Source: Lophium mytilinum (Eukaryota; Ascomycota; Dothideomycetes; Mytilinidiales; Mytilinidiaceae). From it: 64,000 bases of DNA. Below are positions 21,848 to 32,676 of this stretch, piece after piece. The notes below the pieces were generated by a model, which saw nothing but the letters and a program-made list of their open reading frames with translations, did not search any database and had not been told where the DNA came from. The DNA lies in assembly GCA_010093605.1 (NCBI GenBank), contig MU004199.1, positions 751,609 to 815,608 on the forward strand. The letters run 5' to 3'. Positions within the stretch are counted from its first letter, which is position 1, and each line of letters opens with the position of its first letter. A program made the position numbers and the translations under genes.

Positions 21848-22206
21848 GTTCGTAGGTGTGTAGAGCGAAAAGCGAGTGTGGTGGGAGGTCGAGGGAAAGC
21901 TGATGTCGTTGTTCGAGGTTCAAGATTTGGACGAGGCAAGGAAGGGGCGTCGACGCGCCAAGCCCGTCTCAGTTAGGTTCAGGTGCCGCCACGAGGAACG
22001 TCTATGGCGGAGGGAACGTGGGCTCCTGCTGCAAACACCCGTGCCCTAGTTGCAAACTTCTTTTATCACTAGCGAACTTCTTGTAAGATATCACTAGCTA
22101 GTTGTTGACCAGACTCAATTCCTCAGATTCAACCTATGAACCCTGAAGTCATCTAGCGTCTGCGTGGCGCATATAATTTTCTATTTTGGGACGTCGATCC
22201 TACATC
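21848..22206. other. Divergent promoter region ROT1/FTHFS
   Basis: 359 bp between opposite start codons. No coding sequence; probable shared promoter region. Confidence 0.55.
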
Positions 22207-23031
22207 ATGGCCGCCCTAAAGAACCTGAAGAAAGAGCTGCGACAACGCATCAAGCTGGTCTTGGCTGGGCTTTCGCAAGAGTCAATCACGAGCCAGAGTA
22301 TGTAGTCACTATGTCATATTCACTTTTCATTTAGCTGAGAAAGGTAGCGTCCAATGCAGTCGAGACGCTATTATCAATGCCCGAGTACAAGGCAGCGAAG
22401 AGAATAAGCATTTACCTCTCCATGCCCTCGGGAGAGATATCCACCTCGGGAATAGTTCACGATGCGCTCAAGGAAGGCAAGAGAGTCTTCATCCCGTACA
22501 CGTACAAGATGGGGAATCCAAGAGAAGGGCAACCAAAGTCAATCATGGACATGCTTGAACTAACCTCGATGAACGACTTTGCAAGCCTGAAGCCAGACGG
22601 TTGGGGCATTCCATCGCTCGATAAGGATTCCATTTCGGATCGAGAGAACTCCTTTGGAGGAAAAGGACTCACTGATGGGACGCTGGAAGGACTGAACGAA
22701 GCAGACTCGGGATTGGATTTCATCGTAATGCCTGGGATGGCATTCGATTCTAGTTTCGGGAGACTTGGTCACGGGAAAGGCTTTTATGACTTCTTCTTGG
22801 AGAGGTGCCAGACGCATAGCACTGAAACATCCGCACGAAAGCCTTTTCTCGGTAAGACTTTTCGTCATTACATTGAAGGGCTTGGATGGCTAACCCTATG
22901 TAGTTGGCCTGGCACTGGCAGAGCAGCTTCTGACAGCAAAAGAGTTCGTCCCTATGGACACCACCGACTGGAGGCTCGACGCCTTGGTATTGGGTACTGG
23001 GCAATTGCTGCGAAGAGATGATCCGTCCTAA
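22207..23031 (+). CDS. FAU1: 5-formyltetrahydrofolate cyclo-ligase
   Basis: Converts 5-formyl-THF to 5,10-methenyl-THF using ATP, in one-carbon metabolism. Exons 22207-22297, 22360-22851 and 22904-23031; introns 62 and 52 nt; 236 aa, normal size. The N-terminus LKNLKKELRQRIKLVLAGLS is the usual basic helix that contacts ATP. Then ISIYLSMPSGEISTSGIVHDAL, RVFIPYTYK, and the nucleotide/folate signature MAFDSSFGRLGHGKGFYDFF. After the last splice: VGLALAEQLL, then PMDTTDWRLDALVLG, the family C-terminus. Ends only 107 bp from the end of the convergent SmE gene. The gene symbol follows the yeast name. Confidence 0.93.
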
Positions 23032-23138
23032 CTAATACGCCTGCTTCCCACCCAATATCTTGTGCTCTTCAAATGTCAACCATTTTCCGCTCTGAGTGAG
23101 CTCGACACAATTACCTTATGTGGATTATCGAGACGACC

Positions 23139-23631
23139 TCAAGACAGCTGCTGGATGAGTGATACGTTGTCGCCCTTGAGGAGGATTTGACCTGAGGAAC
23201 ATGAGTATTGCGCATGGACGTAGTATTGGGAGGGCATACCAAGTGGTCGCCGCGACTCGGCCTCGGTCTTCGTTGCTTGCTTCACCTCGATCGCGTCATC
23301 GATAACAAGGTTCATAAATTCATCGAATCCCTACACGCCGTCAGACCGGCCAATATTCAACAGCGCGGGGATCGTACCCTGATCTTGCCCTCCACTCTGA
23401 TGCCGAGTTGCTCATATAGCCAGATCGAGACGGGTTGGCGAGATTGCAGAAGCTTGAAGATGAAGTTGATCGGCGGGAGGAGTACTATTGGCCAGGTTCA
23501 GTATAGTCTTGCGATATCGAATTGCGCGTTGGAGTAAAGTCGCACCTTTTCCGCCTCCTCTTCCACCTGCGAGACTGTTAGCTGGAGCTGGACGCGCGTA
23601 GAAAAGAGCACTCGCCTTGACGACCGGACAT
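23139..23631 (-). CDS. SME1: Small nuclear ribonucleoprotein SmE
   Basis: Core Sm protein of the spliceosomal heptamer ring. Five small exons: 23631-23616, 23566-23546, 23484-23378, 23330-23240 and 23191-23139; 288 nt, 95 aa. The spliced protein reads MSGRQGGRGGGK, then [70 protein letters not shown]. Sm1 and Sm2 motifs are complete, including the G-x-N/D signature KGDN. Intron 1 (23567-23615) must use a GC donor (AAG|GCGAGT..GCAG): this is the only junction I found that keeps the frame and gives the expected glycine-rich N-terminus. The gene is invisible as a long open frame because its exons are so short. Diverges from MTR10 (393 bp between starts). Confidence 0.95.
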
Positions 23632-24024
23632 GATGGAGACTGCTTCGTGTGGACTGTAGTGAAGCTGGAGTGGCAGGGAGAGTGAGCAATGTGGGCTGCA
23701 AAAGCGGTGTAGAGGGTAGCTTTGCGGGGAGTGGTGAGGCTCAAGCTCGAAACGGCCGTGCCAAAATTTGACGAGGCTGCAAAAGCGCCAAGCAAAACGA
23801 GGGACCGCCGCCGCCTGCATCTTGCCTTTTGTTACCAGCTTGCAAGCAATCTTTCCACCCACTGCCCTTCACCCTCTATACATAATCCGCACTCCTTTTC
23901 ACTCCTTTCCTTGCTTCTACCTCGGCCGCTCTCGGTTCCTCGATTCACCTTCCATGACCGCATAATACTCGCCGCTCGCCAGCGCCCCGCTCCTTCACTC
24001 TACCACACAAATAGCGACGCCATC
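23632..24024. other. Divergent promoter region SmE/MTR10
   Basis: 393 bp between opposite starts. The 130 bp before the MTR10 ATG are pyrimidine-rich on the + strand. Several overlapping frames exist but none has a domain. Confidence 0.55.
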
Positions 24025-27000
24025 ATGGCTTCCAACGGCGCCCAGCAGGGCTTTGCGCCCGTCCTTGCTGCGCTTGCCACCATGTCGGCAGTCGCAGACC
24101 GCTCCGAGAAAGGCCAGGCCCACGAATACCTCGAAAAGTTCCAGAAATCGGTTGGTACCCATTGGCGAAGTCAGAAGCCCGGGAAGCTAACAGGATCGGG
24201 TTATAGCCAGAGGCATGGACGATGACTCTAGAAATGCTGCAAACAAATGATGCAGATGCGGCGGCAAAGCTATTTGCCGCGACCACACTCAAGGGCAAGG
24301 TACGAGTATTGAACCCCCATTGCGCCAATGGCTCTGACCTCCGCAGATTGTATACGACCTCCACCAGATCCCTCGGGAATCGCTTCCTGGCCTGCGGGAC
24401 TCCTTGCTAGCCAACCTCGTCGTATTTCGCGCTGGCCCCAAACCAATACGGCTGCAGCTGGTTGTGTGTTTGGCAAACCTGGCAATTCAGATGACTGAGT
24501 GGAAGGACGTCCTCCCGCTCGTTGTGTCGTCACTCGGAACGGACCCGCAGACACTCCCCTGCGTCCTGGATTTTCTACGTGTTCTCCCAGAAGAAGTCAC
24601 GGAAGGACGCAAAATCAACTTGACTGTATGTTCGGCCGACACATCACCATTTCCCGGGCGCCTCCCAGCGGTACCACAAGCACGAAACACGGTCATAGTC
24701 TAACGTTTGGTGATCTTACTAGGAAGATGAATTGAGCTCCAGGACAACAGAGTTGCTGGTGGACAATGCTCAGCAGGCACTGTCCTTGCTCATACAGTAC
24801 TCTCAATCATCCAGTATGTTCGCGTCAGACCCGTTTAGACGAAAAGCTAACATAGTCATAGTATCTGCCGCCCAAAATCCCCAACTTATGGAGTGCATAA
24901 CATCTTGGATAAAGGAACTCCCCCTGAACGACATCATAAACTCTCCGCTTCTCAAAGTTATCTTTGACGACCTATTAGTCGAGGAACCCTTCAATGCCGC
25001 AGTCGAATGCTTATGCACCATGTTCCAGGAGACAAGAGACGTAGACGAGTGCTTGAACATGATTCAGGCGCTTTACCCGCATGTCGTCGCTCTTCGTCCG
25101 TTGCTGATCCAGGCTGCCAAAGATGAGGATACCGATAGATTCAAAGGCCTCGCGAAGATATTCGCCGAGGCAGGAACTTGCTGGGTTGTTTTGATTGCAC
25201 GACAGCCAGTACAGCTTCGTCCTCTTGTGGAAGGTGTTCTTGAGACCGCCGCTCTCGATAAGGAGAGGGACGCAATTTCGCATACCTTCTCGTTCTGGTA
25301 CGAGCTCAAGCAATATCTCACACTCGAGAATTTCATGCAAGCGAGACTCGAGTATGTCGACATCTACTCAAAACTGGTTGACATCATGATCGGTCATCTG
25401 GAGTACCCTAAGCCGGAGCATGGTGACGAGAAGGATTTATTCGATGGCGACCGGGAGCTAGAAGAGAAATTCCGGGAATTCCGCCACCAGATGGGAGATG
25501 TCCTGAAAGATTGCTGCGAAGTCATTGGCGTCACAGATTGCTTGGGGAAATCATACACCCTGATCGAGAGCTGGGTTCAGACATACGGCCCTCAAGCAAC
25601 GGCAACCCACGTCCCCGAATGGCAGAAGCTCGAGGCCCCTTTGTTCAGTCTGCGGGCAATGGGTCGTATGGTACCAGCCGAAGAGAGTATCATGCTCCCT
25701 CGACTAATACCTCTCATCGTGCAGATACCGGAACACGAAAAGGTCCGTTTCCAAGCTGTGATGGCTCTCGGACGGTACACAGAATGGACGGCATATCACT
25801 CCGAGGACATGATGCAACCACAGCTGAAGTATATCATGGACTCGTTCGGACATCCGTCCAAGGAAGTTGTCAGGGCTGCCGCGTTATCGTTTAAGTTCTT
25901 TTGCAATGACTGCGCCAAGCAGCTTGTGGACTATTTAGGACCATTGCAAGAGTTCTACCGAACACAGCTAGATAACCTCCCAACCAACAGCCAGGAAGAG
26001 ATCACGGATGGGATAGCCTCTGTTCTAGGACGTCTACCCGCGGAACGTGTTTACGAGCAATTGCAAGCTTATTGCAATCCAATCATGTCCACCCTCATAT
26101 CGATGGCACAGCAGGCGTCAAACCAGAAAGAGAGAACGCTTCTAGCTGGTATGTATATTTCGTCTATGGCATCGGAGAACTATCTACTGACAACCTTTGC
26201 AGACAAAATCGGTCTCGTCACTCTCTTCGTCCAATGGGTTCAGCCCCACGTCCAACCCCCACAAGAGAATCCAGGCGTCAAGTACTGCCAAGAGATATTC
26301 CCAGTGCTCTCCGCAATCGCCGACAACTATCGGACTAGCCCTGCAGTGCTAGAAGCAATATGCAGATGCTGGCGGTACATGGTTCTATCATACCGCACCG
26401 CCATGGCACCCTTACTCGGCGACCTCGCAGCTGCACTCGCCAACGGTTTCTCCGCGTCCAAACAAGGCTCCTTCCTCTGGGCAACCGACTCCATCGTCCG
26501 CGAATTCTCCGAAGGCACCGAGCACGTCGACGCCACAACGACAACCGCCATCTTCGCCTTCTACGAGCAACAAGCCACCACCTTCCTGCGCGCCATGAGC
26601 GACGTCGCACCCGAAGAACTCCCCGACCTCATCGACGACTTCTTCCGCCTAACCGTCGACATGCTCCTCTACTTCTCCACCAAGATCCTCACCTCGCCGC
26701 TCATGGACTCGATTCTCGCCGCCGCCTGCTCCTCCCTCACCCTCCTCTCGGAACAACCCATCTTCGCCACCCTCCACTTCCTGCGCGACTTGCTCGCCTA
26801 CGGCGGCGACTTCGCCCCGTCGTCGTCCTTTGACGCCGCTAACCAGCGCCAGACGGTTCCCCCCGCGCTGCAGGACGCGGTGAAACGCCTCGTTGCCACG
26901 CACGGCGAGCACCTCGTCCAGCGCATCATGACGGGCATGATGTACACGTTCCCGCGCGACTGCTTCCCGGACGCGTCGGGCGTGCTGCTCGACTTGTTCC

Positions 27001-27245
27001 ATATCGCGCCCGAGCAGGTCGCGGTGTGGGTGCAGACGACGGTGGGGATGCTCCCCGCGGGTAGTATCACGCAGGTGGAGAGCGAGAGGCTGCTTGGCGC
27101 GATTAGGCAGCGGGTGCAGAATAATGAGGTAAGGAAGGTCAGGAGTTTGCTGCAGGATTTTACGAATAGCTATAGGCGGAGGAATGTGGCGCCGAGGGAG
27201 GGGTTGGGGAGGTTGGAGGGGAAGAGGTTTAGGTTTGAGGGGTAG
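24025..27245 (+). CDS. MTR10: Importin-beta family nuclear import receptor, Mtr10/transportin-3 type
   Basis: Karyopherin of HEAT-like repeats that imports SR-type mRNA-binding proteins (yeast Npl3) and takes part in tRNA retrograde transport. Six exons: 24025-24150, 24207-24299, 24347-24625, 24723-24813, 24862-26148 and 26203-27245; 972 aa, typical length. Starts MASNGAQQGFAPVLAALATM; early helices carry AHEYLEKFQKSPEAWTMTLE and KIVYDLHQIPRESLPGLRDS, the Exportin-1/importin-N-like region. The middle matches the family at WYELKQYL and at LPRLIPLIVQIPEHEKVRFQ. Introns 4 (24814-24861, 48 nt) and 5 (26149-26202, 54 nt) are multiples of three with no in-frame stop, so reading through them gives a deceptively long frame; both have good GT donors and branch sites (GCTAAC, TACTGAC), and their removal restores conserved sequence (SISAAQNPQLMECI; LLADKIGLVTLF). 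The 3' third flips from C-rich to G-rich codon ends. Confidence 0.92.
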
Positions 27246-29848
27246 ATGAGGCGTGAGAATGGGAGGGGTGGTGAAGGGGGGGAGATGGGGAAGGGTTGGC
27301 GTAGGGGGGATGGTTGGGTTGTGGGTGGGAACAAGGAAGTGCTCGAATGGGACGGGATGGGATGGGATTTCGTGAACGGGCGAAGGGGGTGGGGGGAGGT
27401 CGTGTACAGTGCATAGTTTGCGGCACCGTTTGGGAAGTGGTGCCCACACACTTTTCTAGGGTGCAAGAGGTTGCTGATTTCTGGTTGCTGGTTGCTGGTT
27501 TCTACTGTTTTTTTGCTTTTCGTCTCTGACCTGTTCCTCGATGGCATTTCCAGGTGCGGTGGATGGTTGGGAGGGATTCGGGGGAATGGATGGAGTTTTA
27601 AGTGTGGTAGTTAGGCTAGCCCAAGCTTGAAATGCTAGAGTGTTCGAGGGTTTGAAAGATCTGTGTGGGGATTCTTAGGGGAGGGAGGGTCAACGGTGAA
27701 GTGATGGCATGAGGTGGTTGTTAGAGTTTAGAAGAGGGGTTGCGGTTTTGGTGGAACAGGACAGGTTGGTGGGTGTGTAGACGCGCTCTTCAGTCTTGAC
27801 CCTGTGAATTGCGGGTTTTTGGGAAATAGAGGTGCTGTTCTAATGGCTAGAGACGCTCTTCCTCGATCTTCTCTTTCCAGGCAGGCGTCCGGTTTTCTCG
27901 AAATGGCCCGTTTATGGAGACACTCTCAGGAACCATGGTGGTACCATTACGGAAACTCGCATTTCAGGAACAATCGTTTCTAAGTCTAGTAAACACCATA
28001 TCGGTATAACATCTCATTAAATCAGTATTTCGCAAAACCTAATCCCACTTCACGAAACCACCTCCCTACTAAACGTATACAGCAGCATAGCCCGATCACC
28101 GGGACAGTCGGCAGCGACCAACGCGGTCGGCGGATAGACCTGCTTGGGCTAACAGCGACGGTGGATGGTTGCCGATGCCGGCCTTGCCGCTAGCACATAG
28201 TTGCTGGAGCTAGGAGTAGTGCGCCGTATAGGGCAGACCCTGCATTAGCATGCGTTAGGCTGGACGCCGGGGACGAGGGGGGGGAAAAAGCAAGAAATAA
28301 GAAATTAGACGCGCTTGAGGGGAGGATTGGAGGCTATGCGGCGCTAGTACTGGTGTTGGGGATGGGTGGGTTGGTGGGCTGGTACGTCATGACTGGCTTC
28401 GAGGTAGCGTGGAGGGGTGGATGATTGTCTAAGGGAAGTAGGTACTATTGTGGATCTATACTTTGGCGATTTTCTTTGTACAGCGTGATGCGGTAGGTTG
28501 GAGGTTGTGTAGGCTGACAGAGTGTCAGTAAATGTGAATTAGGTGGACATGAGGAGTAGTGCTAAGTTAGGACGGTTAGTGAGTCTGCCAAAGTGGAAGA
28601 TTGGGTTAAAGAAATTGCACAGGCGGACTGTCGGCCTACTTGCCGCTGTTGGTGGTGCTTTAGGGTCTCATAATGAATTGGGGCGAGATGAAAACAACGC
28701 CGTGCCTGAACTTGTTTCCTAGTTCTGTGCCTAAGCTTCGAAGTGGACCGCAGTGTGTACAGAGAATCGAAACATTGCCGTGATGAAAGATGGCCTACAT
28801 CGCAAAAAATTGAAGTTGAGATAAGAATGACGAAGCCATCAAGCCTCTGTAGGCTTGAAACAGTTATTAGAATTCCAGAACATGCAACTGCTAAGGATTG
28901 GTCTACCCTGTTGATGTGGGGGGAAACGTAACAGGGTGTATGCGTATGCTTAATATACGTGGATCGTAAAAGAGGCAGGAGAGGACATCAGAGTGGAAGG
29001 GCCCTGGTCGTTTACTATGTAATAATGGAATCCGAGGCAGATGCATGGATGTATGCATATTGGATGCAAGCACTCCTGCGTTTGTCTTACTTGGGAAACT
29101 CGTAGTCGAACCGAGCATCGTAGCCATGCCTGATTGTTTGATTGCTCTGTTTCAGATAGGCTGAACAAGTCTCATGATTTGACTTTCCCGTCCATTATTG
29201 TATCGAATGATGTTAAAGATTGAAGGAGACATACTCACTACGTGGACGATGAGGCTAGAGTGACATAGCTGGAGATCTGCAATAAGTTTCAAGCCTATCC
29301 GAAACAGGTAGTACGATATCCCAATGTGCACCCAAGCAATTTCCTTTCCTGTTCAGAAACCTGAGCTGCTCACCTGCATGCGCCGGTCTGAGCTGTGGCT
29401 GTGCTGGGTGAGCGTATCCTGAGCCGGGACTGAGCGCATCTGAGTCGAGACTGAGCAGGGTGAGCGCATCCTAAGCCGAGACTAAGCAGCCGTTGGAACC
29501 TTTGCATGTCAGCAAGATTGCACCAATCAGGAACGACTTCGTCCTCTCATCACCTTCTTCAATACAATTCACGTGCCAGCTTCGTCTTTCTGTAAGAATC
29601 GTAGTCCATCAGCTATAACCGTTTGCACTATATATGAACGAAACGTTGCAGAGCTTTCAACTTTGGAAGTATGTACACCATGTATGAGATGCAAGTTGAG
29701 GAGGCGCAGCATCGTCCCACGCGCTGCCCTCAGCCTGACAGGCAACCGCGAACACTTCTCGGGCATGCCTTTACCAAGACGCATGCCGATGCGATATCCC
29801 CCAGAGGAAGAGTCATAGTAGCGACTGCTAAGAGTCCCGAGGTCCAGC
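27246..29848. other. 2.6-kb gene-free stretch upstream of the HeLo-like gene
   Basis: No frame with a domain on either strand. The first 500 bp are G-rich (MTR10 3' UTR). 29.41-29.49 kb holds three worn units of a ~28-bp repeat, listed separately. The last 250 bp should be the promoter and leader of the HeLo-like gene. I saw no tRNA, transposon ends or satellite in the rest. Confidence 0.5.
29407..29492. repeat. Short imperfect tandem repeat, ~28-bp unit, three copies
   Basis: Units of the form GAGCGYATCCTGAGCCGRGACT with a following GAGCAGG-like spacer occur three times with point differences and small length changes. Non-coding, about 350 bp upstream of the HeLo-like gene start. Confidence 0.65.
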
Positions 29849-32676
29849 ATGGCTGAGATAGGCCTCATAGCGTCCGTCATCCAGGTGGCTGGCGCAGGCC
29901 TCACGCTGGCTGACACGCTTTACCAATACGCCGACTCCGTGTCGAGTGCCGACAAACGCATCAAAGACATTGCGAAAGACGTCAAGTTGACATCGCGCGT
30001 CATCGACGAGCTAGGGAGTATCTTCAAGAAAAATGAGACTGCATTGTTGTTGTCCAAGAATGCTGTCAGCACAGCCGAAGAGACTGTTCTTGAGTGCTCC
30101 AGCCTTTTTGAAGAGATGGACGCGGCGATCAAGAAAACCAAGAAGAGTACATTGGGGAAACTTATGTTTCCCTTTCAGGCACCAAAAATGGAGCTTCTCC
30201 GAGCGAACATCGATCGCCTGAAGAGCACTCTGCAGTTGCTGATGCAGGTATTAACACACGCGTACCAAGTAGCGTCTCAGTAAGTGCTACAGTTTGGCAA
30301 TCTTGGATTCGATTGAACTGATCCACTTTCTGCAGTAATGTGGATAAAGAGGCCGCTGCCGCTCAGCGCCATCAGATCAAAATCTTGATCAAGGCCAAAA
30401 AGGAATCAACGAAGCGTTACGAGGAGTCTCTGAAGAATTACAGCCCAAGCGACGACAGCATTGTCTTGAAGTAAGACGCCGACTTTCCTATCATCGGCTA
30501 GACATAACACTGCCGAGGGTGCTTCGACGAGGCTTATGAGGCCCCAAAATTCTTTTTGTCTGATCGCAATCTTGATAGAAAGTTCCTTCTCTATGAAACA
30601 AAGCTCTCGTATGGAGAGCATTGGGGCTTCATAAACTTCATCGAAGCACCCCCAGCAGTGTCATCAGCTACCCATAGTTTTGACAAGACATTGTACTACG
30701 GGATCTAACAAGCATAGTGACAATGCCTCCACTACACGTGACAGAGGCTTCGACCCAGATGCAGAACAGAGTGATGGAATGGTCAAAGCCGCTACCATCT
30801 TCGGGTCAACTATCAACAAGTCAAGCTTGAAGTCTTGTGTTGCGCATATCCAGAAACTCCTCGAGGATATTGAACTCGTCCAGCGATGCCTGAGTTCCGA
30901 CGATGTTGGCGCCGGCCATTCCGAACATCAGCAAAGGCTCATCGGGTCGTACTTCAATGCTCGAGAACACCTCGATACCGTTATCCTCGGTGGTTCTTCG
31001 AGTAAAAGAACTGATACTGGGCTATCGGGATCGACAGCTGGAAAAGGGCAACGAATTGCGACTGCTGACCTAGGCGCCGCTGGTATCGCTAGCATTAAGG
31101 ATGCACCCAAAAATGAGCGTCACATTGTTGGAGCAGTCATAGGCGGTCTCGGCGCTGCTGCTGTTGCCAGTGACAACACATTCGAGTTCCCTACGTATGC
31201 TTCTATGGATCCTCAGCTCGCGCAGTCGCTGCGGATGAAGTACGAGGAGGAGAAGGCGCGAGAGGAGCATGAGAAGAAAGCGAAAGAGGCTGCAAAAAAC
31301 AAGACGGAGCTAGAGAACATGCCTGATGAAGATTTGGAAGCAGAGCTGGAGAAAGCCTTCAAGGAATATGCTGCGCTTAAGAGTGATGTCAGTGACTTTC
31401 AAGCAGAAATAGGTCATATTGGGGATGGGAAAAATCACGGGACAAATCAGGTGTGGAGGAAACCAACACAGCGGGATGAGCTGGATGAGCTTTTGAGAAA
31501 GATACAAGACATGAAAAAAGAGCTGCATGACTATGTGTGGTCACCAGAATTCGGTCTTGGGTCTTCGCCTCCATCTTCATATCCCGACAAGAGCATTGGC
31601 GACTCCCCAGCCCTGCAAAACCTCCACAACTCGGCGTTTGGTGATGATGCGCGCAACGGAAGGGGCGATTTCCTAGGCTCCTCGCCTCCAGATTCCACGG
31701 ACCAGCAGGCGGATTCGAGCGAAAAAGACGCACAGGCGGAAGAGGAAAGGAAGGTCAGTAAGAATCTTGAAGAAGAGGAAGATTTCGAGAAGAGGGTGGA
31801 GGAAGAGTTGCGGAAGAGACTCGTCATACTTGGTTTTCAGGATAGTCCAATCGGATGTATGATCGAACCCGAGAAAGAAGAAAACGTACAGGTCGGTCTT
31901 GCTGATAAGGAGCCTGGACCACAGCTGCCGATATATATCAAGGTGCATAGAGATCATGTGGCTATTGACACCTTGCAACACTATGACCTCCCTTGGAAAT
32001 ATGATGATTGGGTAAGAGACTATCCTAAGTCCTGTCATGTTTTGCTACAATTAGACACTGACAGGACCGTATTCAGGACGCCAATTACATCGTTATCCTT
32101 CGCCCTATAGATCAGACCGAGACAGAGATGATATTTGAACACACGCGCAAACTACAAGAATTGGAGCGAAATGAGAACTGGCAATATGAAGACGCAGGGC
32201 TCAACCGCAGTCCAGGTACTAACTCCCCTACCTATGAGACACCACCTTGCCGATCCCAAACCCGCCTATCTCCTCGATCAGAAGGAGTCTTTTCTTATCA
32301 AGCTTCAGATCCAGGCGCAAATATGGAAACCTTCCAGCCTGTCGAAACATCCGAAACCTCACCCTCTCCGGGACCACAAAGCAACAACACTGTCGTGCCG
32401 TCATCACAGTATTCAGAACCGATCGTGTGGGGGCTTTCGGATCATCTGCCCGGCAACGACGAGTCTCCTTCGTCTTCAAAGTCCAGTATTCATTACCGCG
32501 ACAATCCCCTAGACGCCGAGCACGACTACGTAGAGAGGCGCGAGCGTGAAGTAGAAACTTTGGACGAGGACCTTGATGAGGAGGAGGTTGATGAGCTGCT
32601 TAAAGATTGGACAAATCTAGGGAAAGAGAAAGCCAATGTGGCATCTCGCCCCACGTCCGTGGAGACAGTAGCCTAG
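29849..32676 (+). CDS. HeLo-like (PigL_N-type) N-terminal domain protein with a conserved fungal C-terminal domain
   Basis: Four exons: 29849-30279, 30336-30470, 30718-32011 and 32065-32676; 823 aa. The N-terminus (MAEIGLIASVIQVAGAGLTL, then LYQYADSVSSADKRIKDIAK) is the helical domain found at the front of many fungal NLR/STAND and incompatibility-related proteins (PigL_N, a HeLo-like domain) and predicted to oligomerise or insert in membranes. No NACHT or NB-ARC follows. The middle has a Gly-zipper-like hydrophobic run at ~325-339 (IVGAVIGGLGAAAVA), an acidic coiled coil (~360-450), and disordered Ser/Pro-rich stretches. At ~592-650 is a conserved-looking module, YIKVHRDHVAIDTLQHYDLP, then KYDDWD, NYIVIL and IFEHTRKL, which I recall as common in such fungal proteins (probably DUF8035). 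An acidic C-terminal helix ends it. Intron 2 (247 nt) is about five times the usual length because a MITE sits in it. Function is inferred only. Confidence 0.8.
30508..30660 (+). mobile_element. MITE (non-autonomous DNA transposon), ~153 bp with ~42-bp terminal inverted repeats
   Basis: The two ends are inverted copies: the left begins CACTGCCGAGGGTGCTTCGA and the right, on the other strand, CACTGCTGGGGGTGCTTCGA, and the match continues with a few transitions through a TTATGARGCCCCAA block. The whole element lies in intron 2 of the HeLo-like gene. There is no coding capacity. A clear target-site duplication is not visible (left flank TA/A, right flank differs), so the superfamily is unassigned. 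Mismatches between the arms, mostly C/T and A/G, indicate some age. Confidence 0.85.
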
